The notes: generated by a model not told the origin, from the letters alone. A stretch of 64,000 bases of DNA from an uncultured beta proteobacterium (GCA_903845935.1 CAIMZI010000125.1:1-64000), one strand, 5' to 3'; numbered from the stretch's first letter, positions 35,273 to 44,115 are shown. Numbers and translations are program-made.

Positions 35273-36112
35273 ATGACTGACCTGATCCAAGACATCGCCC
35301 GCAGACTCGACAGCGGCTCGGTCATCCCCTACATGGGCCCGGACATGCTGGCCCTGTGCGCCGATGTCAAGGTGCCGGCCACGCCGCTGGCCCTGGCCGA
35401 GAGTATGACGGCCAAGGTCAGCGTGCCACACAAGATCCGCAAACGCCTGACGCAGGCGGCGCAGTTCATCGAGAACTTCAAGCACCGCAAATCGGTGGTG
35501 CACCTGATGAACGAGGCCTTTGCCGCCACACCGGCACCGTCGCCCCTGCAACTGGCGCTGGCCGCCAGCAACGCCGGCCTGTGGGTGGACACCTGGTACG
35601 ACGACAGTTTTGCCGCAGCGCTGAAAGCCACGCCGGGCGAATGGAGCCAGGTGCAGGGCCTGTCGCAGTCCGAGCACTTTGGCGACTGGACCGGCGCCTA
35701 TGCCGCCGATGGCAGCCTGTTGCCGGATCACCCGGCAGTAGCCGAGCGCCTGCTCTACAAGCCGCTGGGCAGCCATGGACCTTCTTCCAACTACCTGGTG
35801 TCGGACAGCGACTATGTCGAGGTGCTGACCGAGATCGACATCCAGACGCCGATTCCCGTCGCCGTGCAGGCGCATCGCACCGGACGCAGCTTCCTGTTCC
35901 TGGGTTGCCGCTTCGACGACCAGCTGACGCGCTGCTTTGCGCGCCAGATCATGAAGCGCTCCAGCGAGCGCCATTGGGCCGTGCTGCCCGAAGAGCCCAC
36001 GCGCATGGAAGCGCGCTTTTTGGCCGAGCAGAACATCACGCGCATCGCCCTGCCGCTAGCCGCATTTTCTGAAAGCCTGATCGCCGCAATGCAGGCCGAA
36101 GTGACCGCCTGA
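35273..36112 (+). CDS. SIR2-like nucleotide-binding protein in nif operon
   Basis: A 279-residue protein resembling the SIR2_2-type Rossmann family. The N-terminal loop SGSVIPYMGPDML replaces the usual GAGxS, and the C-terminal SFLFLGCRFDDQLTRCFARQI matches the LFLGxxFxD element. Canonical deacylase residues are not evident, so NAD hydrolysis or nucleotide binding is only inference. The ATG at 35273 follows an AAGGGAA ribosome site; an ATG at 35255 overlaps the preceding stop. Confidence 0.62.
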   Translation: MTDLIQDIARRLDSGSVIPYMGPDMLALCADVKVPATPLALAESMTAKVSVPHKIRKRLTQAAQFIENFKHRKSVVHLMNEAFAATPAPSPLQLALAASNAGLWVDTWYDDSFAAALKATPGEWSQVQGLSQSEHFGDWTGAYAADGSLLPDHPAVAERLLYKPLGSHGPSSNYLVSDSDYVEVLTEIDIQTPIPVAVQAHRTGRSFLFLGCRFDDQLTRCFARQIMKRSSERHWAVLPEEPTRMEARFLAEQNITRIALPLAAFSESLIAAMQAEVTA

Positions 36113-36180
36113 GTTTTTTGCTTTCCTCGTTTTTCACCACCCCTTTCCCAACCCCAACGGCCTTATCGCCCATAGACACC

Positions 36181-36468
36181 ATGACCTCACTCACTGTTCT
36201 TCCTTCCGGCAAAACCTATGACGTGGCCGCCGGTCAGAGCCTGATGGCTGCCCTGCAATCCGTGGGCGAACCGATCCAGAGCAAATGCGGCGGCGGCGCC
36301 AAGTGCGAAGCCTGCCACGTGATGGTGACCGAGGGCCGCAAGACCCTCTCCAAGATCCAGCGCGCCGAGAATGAGAAGCTCGACGGCATGGTTGGCATTG
36401 CCTCGGCCTCGCGCCTGGCCTGCCAGGCCATCCTGGGCGAAGAAGCTGTTACGGTGCAGCTTCTGTAA
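36181..36468 (+). CDS. [2Fe-2S] ferredoxin in nif operon
   Basis: A 95-residue plant/adrenodoxin-like ferredoxin. The cysteines are in KCGGGAKCEACHVMV (C-X5-C-X2-C) and LACQAILGE near the C-terminus. It begins 68 bp after the SIR2-like gene and lies 49 bp before the flavin oxidase gene, so it is a plausible redox partner for that enzyme. It is distinct from the FeSII-like ferredoxin after nifK. Confidence 0.88.
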   Translation: MTSLTVLPSGKTYDVAAGQSLMAALQSVGEPIQSKCGGGAKCEACHVMVTEGRKTLSKIQRAENEKLDGMVGIASASRLACQAILGEEAVTVQLL

Positions 36469-36517
36469 GTAGCGCCGCGCACGCATTGCGCAAGCCCACC
36501 CACCCGAGCACCACGCC

Positions 36518-38179
36518 ATGACCACACCCGTTCCCTTGCCCGTCGCCCCATTGGCAGATGTCGCCATCGTCGGTGCAGGCTTGTGCGGTCTGGCGTTGGC
36601 ACGCGTGCTCACTGCGCGCGGCTTGCGCGTGCAGGTGCTGGAAGCGCGCAGCCGCTTGGGCGGACGCGTGCTGACGGCGCAGTGCGAGGCCACCGGGCAG
36701 GCGCTGGACCTGGGCCCGACCTGGTTCTGGCCCGAGACCGAACCGCGCATCGCGGCGCTGCTGGCGGAGCTGGACCTGTCCAGCATCGCCCAGCATGACC
36801 CCGGCGATGCGCTGTGGCTGACCGACCCCAGTCGAGCGCCCGAACGCCACGTGCAGGCCGGTGGCATCCATGCCGGTGCGCGCCGCATCCAAGGTGGCGC
36901 GATACGTCTGGTGGAAGCCTTGGCCGCCGCCTTGCCGCCGGACACCGTGCGCCTGGACGCGGCAGTGACAGCACTGCGCGAACGTGGCAGTTTTATCGAA
37001 ATCACCACCGCCAGCGGACCGGCCCTAAAGGCCAAGCAAGTTGTGCTGGCCCTGCCACCGCGCCTGCTGCGCGAACTCATTCAATTTGCACCTGCATTGC
37101 CAGACTCGGTGCTGCAGGCGCTAGCCGACTCTCCGACCTGGATGGCCGCGCAGGCCAAGGCCGTCACTACCTTTGTCACACCCTTCTGGCGCACAGCGGG
37201 CCAGTCCGGCAACGCCTTTGTGCGCCACCCACAGGCCGTGCTGGCCGAGGTGTTTGACTGCTGCGCTGACAGCCTCGATACCCATACGCAAGCCGGCGCC
37301 CTCGGCGGCTTCATCGCCCTGAACGCCGCACAACGCGACCAGTTCCGGCGCAGCCTGCCCCTGCTGATCGACAGCCAGTTGGCCCAGCTGTATGGCGTGT
37401 CCGCGCAGGGCGGCCACCTGTTCCTTCAGGACTGGGCCACCGAGCCCTGGACCTGCAGCATGACCGACCGTGCGAACCCGCCCGAACCACCGCAGGCCGA
37501 CCCGCTGCTGCGCCAGCCCTTGTGGAATGGACGCGTATTCTTTGGCGGCAGTGAGACGGCAGCCCATGGCACCGGGCATATGGAAGGCGCACTCGAATCT
37601 GCAGACCGCATCGCCCATGCGCTGGCGCGGGCGCAGGCCGGCAGTCCCCCACACGCGGCGCGGATTTTCGCTAGGGCCCAGGCAGAAGTTTCAGCGGCAT
37701 CACGCACCAGCCGCGCCGCTGCCATTGGCACGTTTTCTGCCAACGTGCTGTCCTTGCGCGGCATGGCGCCCGAGCGCTACCGCCTGCACCTCACGCGCCT
37801 GCTGGTGGCCCAGCAGAGCGACATGCTGACGCAACGCGCCGTGCTGGCCACGGCCGACCAGTGCTACAGCGAAGCGCTGGCGCAGTTGGACCCCTTGCTG
37901 CCCGGGCTGGACGCTGCCAACGCCGATGTGGCCCATGGCCGCCACGCGCTCAGTGCCGCGCTGCTGGCCCCCTTTGAAGGCTGGAACAAGAATTTGCTGG
38001 ATGCAGCCCTGAGCCATAACGCCAGCTCCTGCGCGCTGTCGAATTTTCCGCAGGAGCACCGGCCCGACGCCGACACCTTACGCGCCATCACGCTGGACCT
38101 AGCGGCCGCCTGGCGCGAATTTGCCATCGAACTCAACACCCGCCTGCTGGTGGCAGCCGAGTCAGGCGTGACGGCATGA
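36518..38179 (+). CDS. Flavin monoamine-oxidase-like protein with extra C-terminal domain
   Basis: A 553-residue flavoprotein. The FAD motif VAIVGAGLCGLALARVL begins near residue 15 with the LEARSRLGGRV second element, and GRVFFGGSETAAHGTGHMEGALESADRIA near 330 closes the FAD site. About 180 residues follow the amine-oxidase domain (from about 375), alanine-rich and helical, ending in SAALLAPFEGWNKNLLDAAL and AAWREFAIELNTRL. That tail I do not recognise. Substrate unknown; it is encoded with a ferredoxin, a SIR2-like and a lysine-less DegT-like protein. The stop overlaps the following micro-ORF start (ATGA). Confidence 0.8.
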   Translation: MTTPVPLPVAPLADVAIVGAGLCGLALARVLTARGLRVQVLEARSRLGGRVLTAQCEATGQALDLGPTWFWPETEPRIAALLAELDLSSIAQHDPGDALWLTDPSRAPERHVQAGGIHAGARRIQGGAIRLVEALAAALPPDTVRLDAAVTALRERGSFIEITTASGPALKAKQVVLALPPRLLRELIQFAPALPDSVLQALADSPTWMAAQAKAVTTFVTPFWRTAGQSGNAFVRHPQAVLAEVFDCCADSLDTHTQAGALGGFIALNAAQRDQFRRSLPLLIDSQLAQLYGVSAQGGHLFLQDWATEPWTCSMTDRANPPEPPQADPLLRQPLWNGRVFFGGSETAAHGTGHMEGALESADRIAHALARAQAGSPPHAARIFARAQAEVSAASRTSRAAAIGTFSANVLSLRGMAPERYRLHLTRLLVAQQSDMLTQRAVLATADQCYSEALAQLDPLLPGLDAANADVAHGRHALSAALLAPFEGWNKNLLDAALSHNASSCALSNFPQEHRPDADTLRAITLDLAAAWREFAIELNTRLLVAAESGVTA

Positions 38180-38259
38180 CGCACATCCTCGACAGCACCG
38201 CCCAGGTAGAGCCCGCCATGCGCAGCGACATGCCCGAACTGTTTCGCCTGGCGCTGTGA
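38176..38259 (+). CDS. 27-codon translationally coupled micro-ORF
   Basis: The ORF encodes 27 residues, starting MTHILDSTAQVEPAMR and ending PELFRLAL. The start codon overlaps the stop of the flavin oxidase gene (ATGA) and the stop overlaps the start of the SEC-C gene (TGATG), so it is wedged in with no spare base. This could be a real small protein or a coupling leader that carries ribosomes to the next gene. No known family. Confidence 0.45.
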   Translation: MTHILDSTAQVEPAMRSDMPELFRLAL

Positions 38260-39029
38260 TGCAGCCGCTGACCGCCCACGAATTTGCCGAGCTGGATGCC
38301 ATGCTCAGCACCTTGCGCCTGCGCCTGAAGGTGACACCGTGCTGGGAATTTTGCGAAGGCTTCATGGCCGCACTGGTGTGCTGCCGCCGCCCGATGGCGC
38401 CGGATGAATACCTGCCCGTGCTGCTGACCACCGATGGCACCCGCCTGCCGCTGGACACCGTGTTTGCGGACGTTGCCCTGCAACAGCGCTTTCTGCAACT
38501 GTGGCTGCAGCGCTGGCGTGCCGTCACCCTGGCGCTGGACACCAAGGTCACATCGCTGGACGACCCCGGCGCCTACCAACCCGAGGTGGTGGATGCGCGT
38601 GCATCCATGGTGCAACCACCAGCCAGCGCTGCGCCGGGCACGCACCTGCCGTCCTTTGGCCAACTCTGGGCCCTGGGCTTTATGGCCGCCGTCAATGCCT
38701 GGCCCGAAGAATGGGCCGGCCCGCGCAACAAGGCGGCGCAACACTGGCGCGGCACCACGCTGGATCTGTTGCAGGCGCTCACGCTGGATGACAACGACAC
38801 CCCCACCCTGTGGGCCTTTGCCGATGCGCAGGCCGGTGCTCCCTCGGTGAGCGAACAACGCATGTGGGCCTTTGGCGATGCCATCTGGGCCGTCTACAAC
38901 ATGCGCGACACCTGGCGCCAACTCGGGCCGCGGGTGGAGACTGTGCGCGTGCCGCCGCCGCCGGGGCGCAACGACCCCTGCCATTGCGGCAGCGGGAAGA
39001 AGTTCAAGAAGTGTTGCGGGCGTGGTTGA
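38259..39029 (+). CDS. UPF0149/YecA-like protein with C-terminal SEC-C zinc motif
   Basis: A 256-residue protein with an N-terminal UPF0149-like helical domain (EFAELDAMLSTLRLR, WEFCEGFMAALVCC) and a C-terminal zinc motif of SEC-C type, RNDPCHCGSGKKFKKCCG. SEC-C tails bind metal and often ribosomes or SecB. Last gene of the nifB operon. A nif role is suggested only by position. An in-frame GTG three bases upstream of the ATG is an alternative start. Confidence 0.8.
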   Translation: MQPLTAHEFAELDAMLSTLRLRLKVTPCWEFCEGFMAALVCCRRPMAPDEYLPVLLTTDGTRLPLDTVFADVALQQRFLQLWLQRWRAVTLALDTKVTSLDDPGAYQPEVVDARASMVQPPASAAPGTHLPSFGQLWALGFMAAVNAWPEEWAGPRNKAAQHWRGTTLDLLQALTLDDNDTPTLWAFADAQAGAPSVSEQRMWAFGDAIWAVYNMRDTWRQLGPRVETVRVPPPPGRNDPCHCGSGKKFKKCCGRG

Positions 39030-39109
39030 TTTTCCTGTCCTGTCGGGTCGTTAGGGTGCTGCGCTGCGCGAGCGGCGGTTGAGCGCAGCCTTTCGAGGCC
39101 AGCCGGGCT

Positions 39110-40186
39110 TTAGTCAATCAGCGCCACCGCCTTGATCTGCACCCACACCGGCTTGCCCGGCTGCAACTGCAGGCCGGCGGCCGAGCGCCGCGTCAGGCGC
39201 ACCAGCAAGGGCGACCCGCCCACGCGCAGGCGCAGCACCGACAGGGCCGGGTGGTAGTCGTCTGCCATCTGCTCCACCGTGGCCGGCAGGCAGTTCTGGA
39301 TGCTGACGCCAACCACCGGGGCCAGCGCAATACTGACATCGCGCGCCAGTATGCGCACCCGCACCGCGTGGCCTACTGCATGGCCACCGTCGCGCACCCA
39401 CAGGCTGCCACCGGGAAACTCCACGCGCGCCAGATGCCAGGCGGTGTCACGCTCCACCACCACGGCGCGCAGTACCACGCCAGCGTCTTCGCCCAGATGC
39501 ATCGGTAAATCGAGCCGGGCCAGGGTTTCGGTCAGCGCGCCGGTGACCACAGTACGCCCTTCCTGCATCACGACGATGTGGTCGGCCAGGCGCGCCACTT
39601 CGTCCGGCGCATGGCTGACATAGACCACGGGAATATCCAGCTCGTCGTGCAGGCGTTCCAGATAGGGCAGGAATTCGTTTTTGCGCGTAATGTCCAGCGC
39701 GGCCAGCGGCTCGTCCATCAGCAAGAGGCGCGGGCTGGTCAGCAGGGCGCGGGCAATCGCCACGCGCTGGCGTTCGCCACCCGACAGGCCTTGGGGCATG
39801 CGCTCCAGCAGATGGGCAATGCCCAGCAACTCGACCACGCTACCGAGTTCAATACGCCGCGCGCTTTCCGGCACGCGCGCATGGCCATAGAGCAGGTTGC
39901 GCTGCACGGTCAAGTGCTGAAAGAGACTTGCTTCCTGAAACACATAGCCCAGCGGGCGCTGGTGCGTGGGCATGTACTGCGCGGCGCTTTGCCAGACGTC
40001 ACCCTTGACAGTGAGCTGGCCTTGTGTGGCCCGCGTCAGGCCGGCCATGCAGCGCAAGAGCGTGGTCTTGCCGCAGCCCGAGGGGCCAAACACCGCGGTG
40101 ACGCCTTTGCCCGGCAGCACAAGATCCACATCCAGCGTGAAGCCGTCATAGCGGTGCTTAAAGCGCGCCTGGATGTCTTCGCTCAT
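39110..40186 (-). CDS. modC: Molybdate ABC transporter ATP-binding protein ModC
   Basis: A 358-residue ABC ATPase energising molybdate uptake. Walker [10 protein letters not shown] is near residue 34, the signature [16 protein letters not shown] near 130 and Walker [13 protein letters not shown] just after. The C-terminal 70 residues form a Mop/TOBE molybdate-binding domain ([16 protein letters not shown]). The ATG on 40184-40186 overlaps the modB stop; the open frame continues upstream inside modB and is ignored. It is convergent with the SEC-C gene. Confidence 0.95.
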   Translation of the reverse strand: MSEDIQARFKHRYDGFTLDVDLVLPGKGVTAVFGPSGCGKTTLLRCMAGLTRATQGQLTVKGDVWQSAAQYMPTHQRPLGYVFQEASLFQHLTVQRNLLYGHARVPESARRIELGSVVELLGIAHLLERMPQGLSGGERQRVAIARALLTSPRLLLMDEPLAALDITRKNEFLPYLERLHDELDIPVVYVSHAPDEVARLADHIVVMQEGRTVVTGALTETLARLDLPMHLGEDAGVVLRAVVVERDTAWHLARVEFPGGSLWVRDGGHAVGHAVRVRILARDVSIALAPVVGVSIQNCLPATVEQMADDYHPALSVLRLRVGGSPLLVRLTRRSAAGLQLQPGKPVWVQIKAVALID

Positions 40187-40851
40187 GGCTGGCGGTTCCA
40201 GCCACGGCTGTAGAGCAGCAGCAACACGACAAAGGAGAACACCAGCATGCCACCGGCCAGCCAGTGCGCGTTGGCATATTCCAGTGCTTCCACATGGTTG
40301 TAGATTGCCATGGACAGCACCTGGGTCTTGCCGGGGATATTGCCGCCAATCATCAGCACCACACCAAACTCGCCCACGGTGTGCGCAAAGCCCAGCACGG
40401 CGGCTGTGACAAATCCGGGGCGCGCCAATGGCAGTGCCACGCTGACAAAGGCATCCCAGGGCGAGGCGCGTAGGGTGGCGGCGGCCTCCAGCGACTGGTT
40501 GCCTATGGCAGTAAAGGCCTGTTGCAGTGGCTGTATGACAAAGGGCATGGAGTAAATCACCGAGCCGACCACCAGCCCGGCAAAGGTAAACGGCAGCAGG
40601 CCCAGGCCCAGCGCCTGTGTGAAGTGCCCGATAGCACCCTGCGGCCCCATCAGCACCAGCAGATAAAAGCCCAGCACGGCCGGCGGCATTACCAAGGGCA
40701 GGGTGACGATGGCGCCGACCAAGCTGCGCAGGCGCGAACGGCTGCGCGCCAGCCACCAGGCCACCGGCGTGCCCAGGATCAGCAGCAGCACAGTGCTCAG
40801 GGCCGCGAGTTTGGCGGTCAACGCGAGGGCGGTGAAGTCTTCAGGTGACAT
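40183..40851 (-). CDS. modB: Molybdate ABC transporter permease ModB
   Basis: A 222-residue inner-membrane permease with five to six hydrophobic segments and the cytoplasmic EAA loop [25 protein letters not shown] near residue 150. The ATG on 40849-40851 gives [20 protein letters not shown], matching the usual ModB beginning; a TTG at 40878 would add nine residues. It is 39 bp after nifQ and overlaps modC by 4 bp. Confidence 0.94.
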   Translation of the reverse strand: MSPEDFTALALTAKLAALSTVLLLILGTPVAWWLARSRSRLRSLVGAIVTLPLVMPPAVLGFYLLVLMGPQGAIGHFTQALGLGLLPFTFAGLVVGSVIYSMPFVIQPLQQAFTAIGNQSLEAAATLRASPWDAFVSVALPLARPGFVTAAVLGFAHTVGEFGVVLMIGGNIPGKTQVLSMAIYNHVEALEYANAHWLAGGMLVFSFVVLLLLYSRGWNRQP

Positions 40852-40890
40852 GGAAGCGGCGGGCCAGGGCATGTTCAATGTGAACGGGCA

Positions 40891-41457
40891 CTATTCCTCT
40901 TTGGCAAAGCACTTGCTGTAGTCGCTGCACTCGCCGCAGGATGGCGCCGGGCAGACATAAATTCCTTCGCGCGTGCAGTAGTGGCGGTAAATGAATTTTT
41001 TCCACTTCATGTCGCCCATGTTCAGCTCGGCCAGCGTCGGAAAGGCCGCGTTCATCAGCAGCGACAACTCGCCCCGGTCCGCCAGCCCCAGGTCCTGCCA
41101 CAGGTGGTTGCGGCCGCAGCAGCTGTAGGCCACGATGTGCGCCAGCCAAAGCTCGGACTCAAACAGCCCGGCGCGGTATTCAATCAACAGCTGCAGCAGG
41201 TCGTCCAGCTCCACAATGTCTTCGCCCGGGCCGTTGTGCAGCTGCAGCGCGTCGCCAGGAAAGTAGCTTTGCCACAGCGCTTCAAAGTCTGCGGGCGGCA
41301 GGCCCAGGGTGGCGGTGAGCACGCCCTGGTTGAGCGAGCGGCCCGTCAGCATGCTGGCCAGCAGCGGACGCAAGGGGTCGGCCTGGACAGCGGCGCAAAC
41401 GGGTCGGCCCAGCAACTCGGCCTGCATCTGTTCGCGGCAATCGTGGGAGGGGTTCAT
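40891..41457 (-). CDS. nifQ: NifQ, molybdenum donor for FeMo-co
   Basis: A 188-residue Fe-S protein that provides molybdenum to FeMo-co assembly. The C-terminal cysteine motif C-X4-C-X2-C-X5-C (CPAPSCGECSDYSKC, residues 170-184) is complete, as is the upstream MNAAFPTLAELNMGDMKWKKF-type helix (near 137-157). Its location inside the molybdate transport operon, between the nifX-like gene and modB, ties uptake directly to cofactor synthesis. Confidence 0.95.
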   Translation of the reverse strand: MNPSHDCREQMQAELLGRPVCAAVQADPLRPLLASMLTGRSLNQGVLTATLGLPPADFEALWQSYFPGDALQLHNGPGEDIVELDDLLQLLIEYRAGLFESELWLAHIVAYSCCGRNHLWQDLGLADRGELSLLMNAAFPTLAELNMGDMKWKKFIYRHYCTREGIYVCPAPSCGECSDYSKCFAKEE

Positions 41458-41469
41458 GGCAGGGCCCGG

Positions 41470-41856
41470 TCAATGGCGGCTGAACAGGTCCCGCATCTTG
41501 CACAGCGCGGTGGTGATGTCAAAGCGGGTGTCGGGCAGGGCAACGCCTGCGATGATTTTTTGCAGTGCGTGCAGGGGCACGGTCTCGCCGGTCAACAGCA
41601 CCTGCGTGCCCCACTTCTGCATGTGACGGATATAGCCGTCACCGGCGCTGGCTGCCACCACAATCTCCACGCCGTGCAGCGGATGCGGGCCGTTGTCCTT
41701 GAAGTTGTGCGGCAATTGGGCGTCGGTCAGCAACACACGCTGCGGTGCAGGCAGGGGCGCGCCGGGCTGGCAGTCAAACACCAGCCAGTCGTGCGCCCGT
41801 CCGGCGTGGCCTGCCACCTGGCTCCAGTCGTTCTTGGTTGCGACGGCGATTTTCAT
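41470..41856 (-). CDS. NifX/NafY-family FeMo-co-binding domain protein
   Basis: A 128-residue protein of the dinitrogenase iron-molybdenum cofactor biosynthesis family (NifX, NafY, NifB C-terminus). It has VATKNDWSQVAGHAGRAHDWLVFD at the N-terminus and EIVVAASAGDGYIRHMQKWGTQVLLTG in the middle. It probably carries a cofactor precursor or heterometal cluster. It is 12 bp upstream of nifQ and 91 bp downstream of modA. The start on 41854-41856 gives the standard MKIAVATKN opening. Confidence 0.86.
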   Translation of the reverse strand: MKIAVATKNDWSQVAGHAGRAHDWLVFDCQPGAPLPAPQRVLLTDAQLPHNFKDNGPHPLHGVEIVVAASAGDGYIRHMQKWGTQVLLTGETVPLHALQKIIAGVALPDTRFDITTALCKMRDLFSRH

Positions 41857-41947
41857 GCGGCAAATCCTTTGTGCTGAAAGCCCGGGCCGGGCCCTTGCAT
41901 TGCCTAGCCAGTTCCGTGCCCGCTGTGCGGCGCAGGCAGTGTGGGGT

Positions 41948-42715
41948 TTACGACAATTCGTAGCCAAAGGATTTGATGATGGCTTTGGCCTTGTCGCTTT
42001 TGAGGAACTTCATCAGCGCCTCGACTGCGGCCCGGCCCTTGCCTGGCTCCAGAACCACGGCGTCCTGGCGGATCTGCGTGTACAAGTTGGCCGGTACCAG
42101 CCAGGAAGAGCCGTCGATCTTGCCGTCCTTGAGCACCTGCGACAGCGCCACAAAACCCAGCTCGGCATTGCCGCTGCTGATGAACTGGAAGGCCTGGGTG
42201 ATGTTCTCGGCCGTCACGATCTTGGGTTGCGCCGCTTCATAGGCGCCCAGTGCCTTGAGCGTTTCAATGCCGGCTGCACCATAGGGCGCTAGCTTGGGGT
42301 CAGCCAGCGACAGATGCGCAAAGTCCCCTTTTTTGAGCACGGCGCCCGCACCGTCCACCAGGCCGGGCTTGGCCGACCACAGCACCAACTTGCCCACGGC
42401 GTAGGTGAACTGGCTACCGCTCAGGCCCACGGCTTCCTTCACCAGCTTGGCCGGGGTCTCGTCGTCCGCGGCCAGCAGGATCTGAAACGGCGCACCGTTC
42501 TTGATCTGCGCGTAAAACTTGCCGGTGGAGCCAAACGAGGCCAGCACCTTGTGGCCGCTGTCCTTCTCGAACTCGGCGGCAATCAGTTTCATGGGCGCGG
42601 TGAAGTTGGCTGCCACCGCGACCGAAATGTCTTCGGCGTGGGCGGGCAGGGCCGCAAGCAAGAGCGCGGGCAACAAAGAGGCCAGCAGGCCGGACAGCAG
42701 GGGGATGCGCTTCAT
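41948..42715 (-). CDS. modA: Molybdate-binding periplasmic protein ModA
   Basis: A 255-residue substrate-binding protein with a signal peptide (residues 1-27, ending AHA). The mature part begins EDISVAVAANFTAPM and has FGSTGKFYAQIKNGAPFQILLAADDETP, the molybdate-binding serine region. It lies 28 bp downstream of modE with a ribosome site AAGGAG. Confidence 0.94.
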   Translation of the reverse strand: MKRIPLLSGLLASLLPALLLAALPAHAEDISVAVAANFTAPMKLIAAEFEKDSGHKVLASFGSTGKFYAQIKNGAPFQILLAADDETPAKLVKEAVGLSGSQFTYAVGKLVLWSAKPGLVDGAGAVLKKGDFAHLSLADPKLAPYGAAGIETLKALGAYEAAQPKIVTAENITQAFQFISSGNAELGFVALSQVLKDGKIDGSSWLVPANLYTQIRQDAVVLEPGKGRAAVEALMKFLKSDKAKAIIKSFGYELS

Positions 42716-42743
42716 AAAAACTCCTTAAGTAAAAAACAAAAAA

Positions 42744-43565
42744 TCATTCGACGGCGGCCAGGAACACGCTGGACGCCTTGAACACCGCCGTGGCCTCCAG
42801 GCCCTCGGCCAGGCCCAGGCGCCGGGCGCTGTCGTCGGTGATCACGGCCGTGATGACATGGCGCCCGCCCGGCATGGACAGCGTGACCTCGGCATTCACC
42901 GGCCCCTGGTGGATGGCGGCAATGGTGCCGGTGAAGCGGTTGCGCGCGGAAATGGGACTTTTGTCCCCCACCAGCAGCAGGATGCTGGAGGCCTTGACAA
43001 AGGCCAGCACATCGCGGCCCATGCTGAGGTTCATGTTCTCGGCCGACTCGCGGGTGACGATGGCGGTCAAGGCCAGCGTGGGCGCCAGCTCCACCGAAAC
43101 CTCGGTGTCCACCACGCCCTCCTTGATGGCCACAATGGGTCCGGCAAACTGGTTGCGCGCGCTGGTTTTCATGGACATTCTCCTAAGGATCTGGCGGAAG
43201 TCATTCACATCACTGACACCGCCCATGTGCAGATTGCTGGTGAGCTTTTCCAGCGCCAGTTGCGATTCTTTTTCCAGCGCGCGGTAGAAGGCAATCAACC
43301 GCCGCGCAAAGCTGGTGAGTGTTGTGCCGCCGCCATGCTTGCCGCCAGCGCTGCGCAGCACCAGCGGCTCGGGCGCCACGTTGTTCATGTCGTCCACCGC
43401 GTCCCAGGCCGCCTTGTAGGACAGGGGCACGGCCTTGGCGGCCTGCGAGATGGAGCCCGACTTGTCGATGGCCTCCAGCAGGCGGATGCGCTTGTCGCCC
43501 AGGAAACTGCCCATGGCGGTGTCGATCAGCAGCTTGCCGGTGAGTTGGGTGGCGGGGCTGGTCAT
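42744..43565 (-). CDS. modE: Molybdate-responsive regulator ModE
   Basis: A 273-residue ModE: an N-terminal winged helix-turn-helix (residues 20-125, SGSISQAAKAVPLSYKAAWDAVDDMN) and two C-terminal Mop domains (each beginning SARNxFxGxIxAI-like at about 135 and 210). It represses mod genes when molybdate is plentiful. First gene of modE-modA-nifX-like-nifQ-modB-modC, so it would control its own operon. It is divergent from modG. Confidence 0.94.
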   Translation of the reverse strand: MTSPATQLTGKLLIDTAMGSFLGDKRIRLLEAIDKSGSISQAAKAVPLSYKAAWDAVDDMNNVAPEPLVLRSAGGKHGGGTTLTSFARRLIAFYRALEKESQLALEKLTSNLHMGGVSDVNDFRQILRRMSMKTSARNQFAGPIVAIKEGVVDTEVSVELAPTLALTAIVTRESAENMNLSMGRDVLAFVKASSILLLVGDKSPISARNRFTGTIAAIHQGPVNAEVTLSMPGGRHVITAVITDDSARRLGLAEGLEATAVFKASSVFLAAVE

Positions 43566-43582
43566 GGTGTGGGGCTCGCAGG

Positions 43583-43600
43583 CGTGGCAGGAATGCCACG
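43583..43600. promoter_or_regulatory. Inverted repeat between modE and modG
   Basis: The sequence CGTGGCA-GGAA-TGCCACG is a perfect 7-bp inverted repeat in the 121-bp divergent spacer, 18 bp from the modE start codon. It could be an operator, but it does not match the ModE consensus half-site CGxTATAT. Confidence 0.4.
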
Positions 43601-43686
43601 TTGGGGTGGAAAAGAGGCAACGGGTAGGCGCATCCTGTGTGCAGCCCCTGTTGCAGGGTCATTCATTATCAATTTGGGAATTCATC

Positions 43687-44115
43687 ATGGGTATCAGCGC
43701 ACGCAATGTGTTCAAAGGCAAGGTCACCTCCATCAAGGGCGGTCCCGTCAACGCCGAGGTTGAAATTACCACCATGGGTGGCGACAAGATTGTCGCCATG
43801 CTGACCGAAGCCAGTGTGCTGGCGCTCGGCCTGGCCCTGGGATCGCACGCCGTGGCCGTGGTCAAGACACCCTGGGTGACTCTGTTGTCGGGCACCCCGG
43901 CCTACCGCTTCAGTGCGCGTAACCAGCTTGAGGGTGTGGTCAGCGGTCTGACCAAAGGCGGTGTGAACACCCAGGTCACCGTCACCTTGACCGGCGGCGC
44001 CAAGCTCAGCGCCATGATCACCAACGATGCCGCGACCGAGTTGGCTCTGGCCGATGGCGTGCCGGTGGTCGCGTTGTTCAAGGCCAGCCATGTGCTGGTG
44101 GGCGTGCCGGCTTGA
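43687..44115 (+). CDS. modG: Molbindin ModG (two Mop domains)
   Basis: A 142-residue cytoplasmic molybdate-binding protein made of two tandem Mop/TOBE domains, starting MGISARNVFKGKVTSIKGG and, near residue 77, FSARNQLEGVVSGLTKGG. Such proteins form trimers holding up to eight oxyanions and buffer molybdate. It is divergently transcribed from modE and probably under its control. Confidence 0.93.
   Translation: MGISARNVFKGKVTSIKGGPVNAEVEITTMGGDKIVAMLTEASVLALGLALGSHAVAVVKTPWVTLLSGTPAYRFSARNQLEGVVSGLTKGGVNTQVTVTLTGGAKLSAMITNDAATELALADGVPVVALFKASHVLVGVPA

Noticed and set aside
40187..40756. N-terminal extension of ModC
   Set aside because: It lies out of frame inside modB, and the ABC domain begins only after 40186.
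41857..41947. Sigma-54 promoter before the NifX-like gene
   Set aside because: The best candidate (TGGCTAGGCAATGC) has 9 rather than 10 bases between GG and GC.
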